Positions 1-5,379 of a stretch of 5,497 bases of DNA are shown here, one piece after another (the stretch's first letter is position 1; each line of letters begins with the position of its first letter). Source of the stretch: Deltaproteobacteria bacterium. Its GTDB lineage: Bacteria > Desulfobacterota > Desulfobulbia > Desulfobulbales > BM004. The DNA lies in contig JAFDBU010000016.1 of the NCBI GenBank assembly GCA_019313095.1, forward strand, positions 1 through 5,497, read 5' to 3'. A model generated the notes under the pieces. The model saw nothing but the letters and a program-made list of their open reading frames with translations. It was not told the DNA's origin and made no database searches. Made by a program: the position numbers and the translations under genes.

Positions 1-560
1 GTGAGGCAGGCGACGGTCTTGAACTTCTTGATGTCCTGGATAATACCGTGCCTGACCTGATCATTCTCGATATTTTAATGCCGCAGTTGCGCGGCATTGA
101 AGTGATCAATGAAGCCAAAAGGCTCTGTCCTGATGTCAAAATTCTCATGATAACCATGCATAAGAGTGAACAGTACTTCCTGTGTGCCATGTCTGCCGGA
201 GCAGACGGTTATCTTTTAAAGGAAGATTCCGACAGTGAGCTCTTAACTGCGATTGATATGGTTATGGATGGAGATATGTACATCTCGCCGCACCTTGCCG
301 AAGAATTTTCAGACGAGGTCATTAAAACCTACCGGGAGAAAGGAGTATTTCCATGCGAAACTTTGACCAACCGGGAAATTGAGGTTTTAAAGCTTGTTGC
401 CGAGGGTTTAACCAGCAAGGAAATTGCAGAACTTTTATCCATAAGCATCAGGACCGTAGAGCATCACCGAGCAAATCTTCTGAAAAAGCTTAATCTGAAA
501 AATACTGCTGATCTTATAAAGCATGCGATCCAGAATGGTTTCATCAATACGGCAGAATGA
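1..560 (+). CDS. NarL/LuxR-family response regulator (5' truncated by window edge)
   Basis: This is the C-terminal 185 residues of a two-component response regulator, read from base 3. The frame stays open to the left edge and begins with E-A-G-D-G, which usually lies about 35 residues into a NarL-type receiver, so only a short N-terminus is missing. The phospho-acceptor Asp is in LIILDILMP (codon 69-71), the conserved Thr in ILMITMHK (near 153) and the conserved Lys in GYLLKED (near 219). A LuxR-type DNA-binding domain covers about 363-545, with LTNREIEVLKLVAEGLTSKE then IAELLSISIRTVEHHRANL. The protein should bind DNA as a phosphorylation-dependent dimer. Its kinase is not in the window. 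A GTG at 48 could be misread as a start, but it falls inside the receiver strand just before the acceptor Asp. The stop is 33 bases before the next gene; whether they share a transcript is unknown. Confidence 0.93.
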   Translation, partial: EAGDGLELLDVLDNTVPDLIILDILMPQLRGIEVINEAKRLCPDVKILMITMHKSEQYFLCAMSAGADGYLLKEDSDSELLTAIDMVMDGDMYISPHLAEEFSDEVIKTYREKGVFPCETLTNREIEVLKLVAEGLTSKEIAELLSISIRTVEHHRANLLKKLNLKNTADLIKHAIQNGFINTAE

Positions 561-580
561 AATATTAAAACATCTAAATG

Positions 581-590
581 AGGGGGGAGG
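581..590 (+). promoter_or_regulatory. Strong Shine-Dalgarno site for the CMD-family gene
   Basis: AGGGGGGAGG ends three bases before the ATG at 594. It is the best ribosome-binding site in the window and fixes that start. It suggests the gene is well translated, and that the run 594-1940 is translationally initiated here, with the downstream small gene coupled by overlap. Confidence 0.8.
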
Positions 591-593
591 ATC

Positions 594-905
594 ATGACGG
601 ACTTTACGCATAATTACGACTGGCTTGTGACAAAATTCAGCCAGGTGATGGACAACCATCAGGAACTTGGTAAAGCACTGCGTAAAGCCGGACCGCTTGA
701 TGAAAAAAATTCCCATCTCATTCAAATTGGAGCTGCTGCCGCCATCCGGGCAGAGGGCTCTGTACACTCCCACGTGAAACGTGCCCTGAGTGCCGGTGCT
801 TCTGATGACGAAATATATCATGCAATTATTCTTCTAACCAGTACCATAGGTTTTCCTGCTGTGGCAGCAGCCCTTTCCTGGGCTAGGGAAATTGTTGAAA
901 AATGA
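594..905 (+). CDS. Carboxymuconolactone decarboxylase (CMD)/AhpD-like family protein, cysteine-free
   Basis: This 103-residue, probably cytosolic all-helical protein is about the usual length of a single CMD domain. The family core is at residues 46-97: AAAAIRAEGSVHSHVKRALS, then AGASDDEIYHAI, then a Gly-Phe-Pro turn and an Ala-rich last helix. AhpD-type members carry a redox CxxC four residues before the conserved His. Here His60 is kept, but the two Cys positions appear to be Ala53 and Ser56, and the protein has no cysteine at all, so AhpD-like peroxidase chemistry is unlikely. The real substrate is not predictable. Small CMD proteins form oligomers in characterised cases. The start is fixed by a strong Shine-Dalgarno site. 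The stop overlaps the next start (ATGA at 902-905), implying translational coupling with the small HTH gene and then fdhD. Family assignment is firm; function is unknown. Confidence 0.88.
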   Translation: MTDFTHNYDWLVTKFSQVMDNHQELGKALRKAGPLDEKNSHLIQIGAAAAIRAEGSVHSHVKRALSAGASDDEIYHAIILLTSTIGFPAVAAALSWAREIVEK

Positions 906-1123
906 AAAAGGGTATGCAGGAAATAAACGAAAAGAAAGGCCTTACCCCTGAGCAGCAGGAAACTCTTGAAAAACTCTTACGAAAAGCATCAAAAGCCAGT
1001 CGTATCAAGTGCTCCAGTGCTCTGGCTATTGCAAACTCCCTCGGAATTCCTCCCAGCGCAGTTGGAAATGCCGCCAATAAACTCAAAATCAGGATCAGTA
1101 AATGCCAGCTCGGCTGTTTTTGA
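902..1123 (+). CDS. Small helix-turn-helix protein with C-terminal CQLGCF
   Basis: This 73-residue basic protein is not one I can assign to a named family. An N-terminal charged helix (about 14-32) precedes a helix-turn-helix candidate at residues 40-59. Aligned on the classic pattern, Ala44, Gly48 and Val54 fall at HTH positions 5, 9 and 15, with Ile43, Leu47, Ile49 and Ala58 buried; the segment resembles the lambda-repressor HTH. Cys37 lies just before the first helix, and Cys68 and Cys72 sit in the final CQLGCF, so three cysteines lie in a short protein. That could mean metal or Fe-S binding or redox sensing, which is inference. The ATG overlaps the upstream stop; AGGGAA at 885-890 is a weak, distant Shine-Dalgarno, so coupling is likely. 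An ATG at 914 is an alternative start. It ends 25 bases before fdhD, making it a plausible local regulator of the cofactor genes. Confidence 0.75.
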   Translation: MKKGMQEINEKKGLTPEQQETLEKLLRKASKASRIKCSSALAIANSLGIPPSAVGNAANKLKIRISKCQLGCF

Positions 1124-1148
1124 GGCAACTTCGTCTGATTCATTACCT

Positions 1149-1940
1149 ATGAAACCTTTCCATGAAGCTTTTATTATCCGTTTTAAAGGTGATCAGGTTG
1201 AGGAGGCGACCGACCAGGTCGCCTCGGAAGTCGGCTTTTCGCTACGGGTCAACGACAGGCAGGTGGTGACGCTGTTATGTTCTCCCTCAGAACTTGAAGC
1301 GATGGCAATAGGATTTCTCCTCTCCGAAGGTCTCCTAAAGGAACGAAGTGCCTTGATGGACATACAGGTGAATGAAAAAGAATTCTCAGTTGCTGTAACT
1401 CTCAAAGGACTTCATGAAAATATTGACGATGCATTCCACAAAAAAACCATTACTTCAGGCTGCGGCCGCGGTATTACCTTTACGAATGCTGCGGACCTCA
1501 AAAGCCTCCCGGCGAACCGAACCGATCTGGCAGTTAGCAGGGAAGAAATTATGCAGCTGATGAAAAAATTCCGCTCAATCTCCAGACTTTTCCTGGAAAC
1601 AGGCGGGGTCCATTCGGCAGCGCTGGCAGACAGGGCAGAAATTCTGCTCTTTTCTGAAGATATCGGCCGGCATAATGCGGTGGATAAGCTAATCGGCAAA
1701 GCGTTTCTTGAAGGTACACCGGTATCAGATAAAATACTTCTTTCCAGCGGTAGGATTTCAGGGGAGATCATGACTAAGGTAATCCGCAACCGTATACCTG
1801 TCTTGATCAGCCGCACGGCACCTACCTGCATGTCAATCACCTATGCCGAGGACCACGGTGTTACCCTGGTTGGTTTTGCCCGCGGTGACCGAATGAATAT
1901 CTACACACATCCGCAAAGAATTTATTTAAGTGAGGAGTGA
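1149..1940 (+). CDS. fdhD: Formate dehydrogenase accessory sulfurtransferase FdhD
   Basis: FdhD passes sulfur from a cysteine desulfurase to the bis-MGD molybdenum/tungsten cofactor, which formate dehydrogenase needs for activity. From the ATG at 1149 it is 263 residues, close to the family norm. Landmarks are the N-terminal strand region (VNDRQVVTLLCSPSELEAMA), the active-loop TSGCGRGITF with Cys105, the TGGVHSAAL segment (151-159), the nucleotide-binding-like EDIGRHNAVDKL (170-181), the SSGRIS segment and the C-terminal YTHPQR (252-257). The E. coli enzyme has CxxC in the active loop; here the second position is Gly (C-G-R-G), leaving one catalytic-loop Cys. The frame stays open back to 966, but the extra 61 residues are mostly antisense to family expectations and lie over the upstream small gene. 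ATG 1068 is an alternative. No good Shine-Dalgarno precedes 1149. The last codons and stop are made from the GTGAGGA repeat array. Confidence 0.94.
   Translation: MKPFHEAFIIRFKGDQVEEATDQVASEVGFSLRVNDRQVVTLLCSPSELEAMAIGFLLSEGLLKERSALMDIQVNEKEFSVAVTLKGLHENIDDAFHKKTITSGCGRGITFTNAADLKSLPANRTDLAVSREEIMQLMKKFRSISRLFLETGGVHSAALADRAEILLFSEDIGRHNAVDKLIGKAFLEGTPVSDKILLSSGRISGEIMTKVIRNRIPVLISRTAPTCMSITYAEDHGVTLVGFARGDRMNIYTHPQRIYLSEE
1203..1225 (+). other. GC-rich inverted repeat (potential RNA hairpin) inside early fdhD
   Basis: GAGGCGACC (1203-1211) and GGTCGCCTC (1217-1225) are perfect 9-base complements around a 5-base loop, starting 54 bases after the chosen fdhD start. There is no U-run directly after it, so it is not a standard terminator. 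It codes for ordinary FdhD residues and may be chance; a role in pausing, mRNA stability or fdhD translation is speculative. Confidence 0.4.
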
Positions 1941-1957
1941 GGAGTGAGGAGTGAGGA
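1930..1957 (+). repeat. Heptamer tandem array GTGAGGA x4
   Basis: Four perfect copies of GTGAGGA run from 1930 to 1957. With the phase shifted by one base the units read TGAGGAG three times, then TGAGGAA. The array supplies the final codons and the TGA stop of fdhD, and ends 12 bases before the TTG start of moeA. Each unit contains a GAGG Shine-Dalgarno core. Because 7 is not a multiple of 3, its TGA triplets (1931, 1938, 1945, 1952) cover all three forward frames. Slipped-strand copy change would alter the fdhD-moeA spacing. Confidence 0.9.
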
Positions 1958-1969
1958 ATTAAAATATCC

Positions 1970-3268
1970 TTGGACCTGGGGCTTCATTCTATGAATTCTC
2001 CCGCCCCGAAATCCCGCGACATGCTTGGGCGCACTGATACGGTCAGTCTCAAGGAGGCTTTACGACTTCTGCGGCAGCACCTGCCCGCCTGCCCTGCTGA
2101 GACTATTACATTAGAGATTACAGAAGCACTGGGATGGATATGTGCTGAAAATGTCCTCTCTCCAGAAAACCTGCCGCCCTATCCACGTTCAACCATGGAC
2201 GGGTTTGCGGTCAGTGCCGCCGACACCTTCGGTGCCAGTGAAAATCTGCCGGCATACCTCGAAGTAACCGGCGATGTTCCCATGGGTCAATTTCCTGAAC
2301 ATGGTCCAGGGCCTGGCGCCTGTTATCATATTGCCACCGGCGGCATTCTTCCGCCTGGAACCGATGCGGTCGTCATGCTGGAACATACTGTGGCGGTTGA
2401 TGAGCAGATGATCGAGGTAATGCAACCGGTAGCTTCAGGAGCCAATGTCATCGGTACCGGCGAAGATATCATTGAAAACGAGATCCTGCTGCATAGAGGT
2501 CACCGCATTAGGCCGCAGGATATAGGCTTGCTTGCCGGAGTCGGCTTAGAAATGATTGTTGTCTTTCGCCGCGTCCGTGTGGGTATTATCTCGACCGGAG
2601 ATGAAATTGTCCCCCATGACCGGGTACCCCCTCCCGGCAAAATACGTGACATGAACAGCGTCGCTCTTGCAGGAATGGTCAGAGAAAACAACGGCAGACC
2701 GACATTCTACGGCATTGCGGCGGATAATGAACAAAGCCTGACCGCCATGATGCTGGAAGCAAAGAGCGCCAACGATATCGTCCTGCTGTCAGGTTCCAGT
2801 TCCGTGGGCGCTCGTGATATTGGCGAAAAAGTCCTGGAAAAACTGGGGCAGCCGGGGATTATTTTCCATGGCGTCGCAATTAAACCTGGAAAGCCGGTCA
2901 TAATGGCTAGTGCTGACGACACCCTCCTGTTCGGCCTGCCAGGCCATCCGGTCTCGGCAGCCGTTGCCTTTAACCTTTTTGTAAGGCCGGCTATCATATC
3001 ACTCTCCGGAGTGACTGATGACGGCCTGCCGCAATACCCTACGATCAAGGCCAAACTCATGCGAAATATCAATTCAGCCTCGGGCCGAACTGACTATGTC
3101 AGGGTCCAGATCATAATAAATGACAACGCGCTGCCTGAAGCGCATCCAATCCTCGGCAAATCCGGAGCTCTGTCCACCATGGTCAAGGCGCACGGCATTA
3201 TTGAAATTGAAGAAAAGATCCAGGGTATTAAAGAAGGAGAGACCGTGGAAGTGGAGCTTTTTGACTGA
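1970..3268 (+). CDS. moeA: Molybdopterin molybdenumtransferase MoeA (stand-alone paralogue)
   Basis: MoeA inserts molybdate into adenylylated molybdopterin, releasing AMP, in the cytosol. Its 432 residues match the usual size. The order is MoeA N-terminal domains (about 25-195), the MPT-binding/MoCF domain (about 200-345) and the C-terminal beta domain (about 355-432). Signature segments are STMDGFAV (74-81), ATGGILPPGTDAVV (122-135), ISTGDE (207-212), SGSSSVGARD (274-283), KPGKP (305-309) and GLPGHPVSA (322-330). All acidic and proline positions expected in the active cleft are present. The canonical SGGVSVG loop is SGSSSVG here. The start is uncertain: TTG at 1970 has GAGGA from the repeat array 12 bases upstream, while ATG at 1991 lacks a clear Shine-Dalgarno and ATG at 2021 would lie close to the first conserved helix. 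The gene follows fdhD by 29 bases, so co-transcription is likely. Confidence 0.93.
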   Translation: MDLGLHSMNSPAPKSRDMLGRTDTVSLKEALRLLRQHLPACPAETITLEITEALGWICAENVLSPENLPPYPRSTMDGFAVSAADTFGASENLPAYLEVTGDVPMGQFPEHGPGPGACYHIATGGILPPGTDAVVMLEHTVAVDEQMIEVMQPVASGANVIGTGEDIIENEILLHRGHRIRPQDIGLLAGVGLEMIVVFRRVRVGIISTGDEIVPHDRVPPPGKIRDMNSVALAGMVRENNGRPTFYGIAADNEQSLTAMMLEAKSANDIVLLSGSSSVGARDIGEKVLEKLGQPGIIFHGVAIKPGKPVIMASADDTLLFGLPGHPVSAAVAFNLFVRPAIISLSGVTDDGLPQYPTIKAKLMRNINSASGRTDYVRVQIIINDNALPEAHPILGKSGALSTMVKAHGIIEIEEKIQGIKEGETVEVELFD

Positions 3269-3303
3269 ACAGACAGGTTTTAGGGAGTCGAGGGCCAGGA
3301 AAG

Positions 3304-3331
3304 TGAAAATTGAAAAATGAAAATTGAAAAG
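3304..3331 (+). repeat. Heptamer tandem array TGAAAAN x4
   Basis: The units TGAAAAT, TGAAAAA, TGAAAAT and TGAAAAG follow one another without gaps; equivalently, a 13-base direct repeat (3304-3316 and 3318-3330) recurs with period 14. Unit length, copy number and the TGA-purine-purine-A core match the TGAGGAN array upstream of the first moeA. TGA triplets again fall in all three forward frames. It lies within the 152-base gap between the two moeA genes. Confidence 0.85.
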
Positions 3332-3352
3332 CTAAAAACTTCTCTTAAAAAT
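3324..3352 (+). promoter_or_regulatory. Weak sigma70-like promoter candidate for the second moeA
   Basis: TTGAAA (3324-3329) is followed 17 bases later by AAAAAT (3347-3352), matching the -35 and -10 consensus at 5/6 and 4/6. The segment is A-rich, so such matches are easy to find by chance. It would give a transcript starting near the octamer array, separately from the fdhD-moeA run. Confidence 0.22.
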
Positions 3353-3360
3353 GTTTTTAA
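3345..3360 (+). repeat. AT-only inverted repeat between the moeA genes
   Basis: TTAAAAA (3345-3351) and TTTTTAA (3354-3360) are perfect complements separated by TG. The loop is too short and the stem too AT-rich for a stable RNA hairpin, so a DNA-binding site or bent DNA is a better guess than a terminator. It directly abuts the octamer array. Confidence 0.45.
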
Positions 3361-3416
3361 CCTTGAATCCTTGACCCCTGAACCCCTCGAATCCTCGGCC
3401 CCTTGAACCCTTTAAC
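3361..3416 (+). repeat. Degenerate octamer tandem array (CCTTGAAN-like) x7
   Basis: Seven contiguous 8-base units occupy 56 bases: CCTTGAAT, CCTTGACC, CCTGAACC, CCTCGAAT, CCTCGGCC, CCTTGAAC and CCTTTAAC. Every unit starts with CCT, and the middle units have drifted. The array ends four bases before the ATG of the second moeA, so it fills the position where a 5' leader and ribosome-binding site would normally lie, and no Shine-Dalgarno is visible. TGA triplets occur in all three forward frames. Confidence 0.85.
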
Positions 3417-3420
3417 AATT

Positions 3421-5346
3421 ATGGACCGCAAAATATACATCGATAATATGAACCTTGATGAGGCCCTTGACCTTTGGAAGCACAAACTTACCGAAGTCGG
3501 CTGCCTCACTCCCCTTGAACCGGAAACTATCCCGGTGGACAAAGCCTTGGGCCGTATTACCGCCGAACCTGTATTTGCAAGACTTTCGTCTCCTTTTTAC
3601 AATGCCTCAGCCATGGACGGTATCGGAGTGCGATTCCAGGACACTGTCGGTGCCAGCGAAGTAAACCCGATCCGACTTGTCCTGCACTCACAGTTTGAGT
3701 GGGTCAACACCGGCAACGTCCTGCCGGAAGGCTTCAATGCGGTTATCATGGTAGAGGACATCCAACCCATCGACGAAAATACGGTGGAAATTATTGCCCC
3801 GGTTACACCCTGGAAGCATGTACGCACCATCGGCGAGGATATCGTCGCCACCGAACTCATCCTGCCCGACGGCCATAGAATCAGGCCTATTGATCTCGGC
3901 GCCCTGCTGGCTACCGGTCTTACCGAAATAAAGGTATGCGGGATCCCCTCGGCCATAGTAATCCCCACCGGCAGCGAACTGGTCCAGCCCGGGGAGCAAC
4001 TGAAGCCGGGTAATATCATTGAATTCAACAGCCGGGTCCTTGCCGGCTATCTTCTTGAATGGGGATTGCCTGCATATCGAAGCCCCATTGTGTCCGACCG
4101 GCCCGAACTTTTAAAAACAGCCATCAGCAGCGCTGTTGCCGACTATGATTTAGTCATTGTCAATGCCGGTGCCTCTGCTGGGACTAAGGATCACACGGTC
4201 TCGGTGATCGGAGAGCTTGGAGAGGTGGTGCTGCATGGGGTCAACATAAAACCAGGCAAGCCGGTCATTCTCGGCATTGTCAAGGGCAAGCCCGTCATCG
4301 GTCTGCCCGGATATACGATTTCCGCGGTCATTACCCTGAATCTTTTTGTGAAGCCCTTGGCAGATTCATTTCAGGGTTTTCAATCTCCTCCACCTAAACT
4401 TCTCGAAGCAACTCTTGCCAGACCGCTTTCTTCAAAACTGGGCGTGGAAGAATTCATCAGAGTTAAACTGGGCAGGGTTGGTGATGTCATGACCGGTACC
4501 CCTGCCGGCAGGGGTGCGGGCGCGGTCATGTCCCTGGTACAGGCTGACGGCTTCATTAGGGTGCCGGCAAACAGCGAAGGACTTGGGGCGGCGGAAAAGG
4601 TCCGGGTCGAATTGCTGCGGGATGAGAATGAAATTGAAAATACCCTGGTCTTTATTGGCAGCCATGACAACATTCTTGATGTTCTTGCCAACCTCCTGCA
4701 CCGACAGCGCCCGGTTTGCCGCCTTTCCTCGGCTCATGTCGGCAGTATGGGCGGCATCATGGCAATCCGCCGGGGCGAAGCCCACCTTGCCGGGACCCAT
4801 CTGCTCGACGAAAAAACCGGTGAGTACAACATCACATTTATTAAAAAATATCTCTCCGGAACTCCGCTGCAGCTGATCAACCTGACATACCGGGAACAGG
4901 GTCTCCTGATACCGAAAGGCAACCCCCTTGGCATCAATGGTTTTAATGATCTAGTCCGTAAAGAGGTACGCTTCATCAACCGCCAACGGGGCGCCGGTAC
5001 CAGACTGCTTACCGATATGCACCTCAATCGGCTCAGTATCTCCCCTGATCAGGTGAACGGTTACGACCGTGAGGAATACACCCACATGAACGTGGCGTCG
5101 GCCATCGCCAGCAGTAATGCTGACACAGGTCTTGCGATCCGGGCCGCTGCCGTGGCACTCGGCCTTGACTTCATACCAGTGGCCGAGGAACGCTACGACC
5201 TTATCCTGCCGAAAATTTTTCTGCAGGATTCCAAGGTTCTTGCCCTGCTGCAGGTAATCAAGGAAGATAAGGAATTTCGCCTTATTGTTGAAGGATTGGG
5301 CGGTTACAATTTACGAGACTGCGGCAGAATCATGTATGAACAGTAG
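3421..5346 (+). CDS. moeA: MoeA fused to C-terminal PBP-like domain
   Basis: Counting from ATG 3421 the protein has 641 residues. Residues 1-400 form a MoeA with SAMDGIGV (63-70), VNTGNVLPEG (95-104), IPTGSE (181-186), GASAGTKD (250-257), KPGKP (277-281), GLPGYTISA (294-302) and GAGAVMSLVQADG (365-377). Residues 407-641 form a periplasmic-binding-protein-like domain of the type found fused to MoeA (Pfam PBP_like), with GSHDNILDVL, SAHVGSMGG (437-445), HLAGTHLLDEKTGEYN, FINRQRGAGTR (518-528) and GYDREEYTH. No signal peptide is seen, so the PBP-like part is cytosolic and may bind an oxyanion or other small ligand, which is inference. Against the canonical MoeA cleft, GTGDE is TGSE and the NPVSA proline is Thr299. 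The start is uncertain: TTG 3403 lies in the octamer array, ATG 3448 is also possible, and none has a good Shine-Dalgarno. ATG 3421 keeps the expected N-terminal RKIYIDNMNLDEAL. Confidence 0.93.
   Translation: MDRKIYIDNMNLDEALDLWKHKLTEVGCLTPLEPETIPVDKALGRITAEPVFARLSSPFYNASAMDGIGVRFQDTVGASEVNPIRLVLHSQFEWVNTGNVLPEGFNAVIMVEDIQPIDENTVEIIAPVTPWKHVRTIGEDIVATELILPDGHRIRPIDLGALLATGLTEIKVCGIPSAIVIPTGSELVQPGEQLKPGNIIEFNSRVLAGYLLEWGLPAYRSPIVSDRPELLKTAISSAVADYDLVIVNAGASAGTKDHTVSVIGELGEVVLHGVNIKPGKPVILGIVKGKPVIGLPGYTISAVITLNLFVKPLADSFQGFQSPPPKLLEATLARPLSSKLGVEEFIRVKLGRVGDVMTGTPAGRGAGAVMSLVQADGFIRVPANSEGLGAAEKVRVELLRDENEIENTLVFIGSHDNILDVLANLLHRQRPVCRLSSAHVGSMGGIMAIRRGEAHLAGTHLLDEKTGEYNITFIKKYLSGTPLQLINLTYREQGLLIPKGNPLGINGFNDLVRKEVRFINRQRGAGTRLLTDMHLNRLSISPDQVNGYDREEYTHMNVASAIASSNADTGLAIRAAAVALGLDFIPVAEERYDLILPKIFLQDSKVLALLQVIKEDKEFRLIVEGLGGYNLRDCGRIMYEQ
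4498..4515 (+). repeat. 18-base perfect palindrome inside the second moeA
   Basis: ACCCCTGCC (4498-4506) is followed directly by its exact complement GGCAGGGGT (4507-4515). It encodes the Thr-Pro-Ala-Gly-Arg-Gly loop in the last MoeA subdomain. It may be codon-level coincidence in a Gly/Pro-rich segment; no partner copy was seen elsewhere in the window. Confidence 0.5.
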
Positions 5347-5379
5347 TTTTTTCTTTACCCACAAATACGGTTTTTGTAA

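Noticed and set aside
48..50. GTG as start of the response regulator
   Set aside because: It lies inside the receiver domain just before the phospho-acceptor Asp, and the same frame continues upstream with conserved receiver sequence to the window edge.
966..1148. N-terminal extension of fdhD by 61 residues
   Set aside because: The frame is open but overlaps the small HTH gene out of frame, has no family resemblance, and would exceed the usual FdhD length; ATG 1149 gives a normal 263 residues.
1412..1840. Long minus-strand open frames across fdhD and both moeA genes
   Set aside because: They are antisense shadows: no recognisable domains, Arg/Ser/Pro-rich composition, and each lies entirely over a gene with strong family motifs.
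3269..3420. CRISPR array or small gene between the moeA genes
   Set aside because: The repeat units are 7-8 bases and contiguous without spacers, and stops in all frames exclude a coding role.
5346..5379. Terminator after the second moeA, from the T-rich tract
   Set aside because: The T-run has no GC-rich stem before it; the only nearby inverted repeat (ACAAA/TTTGT at 5361-5377) is short and AT-rich.
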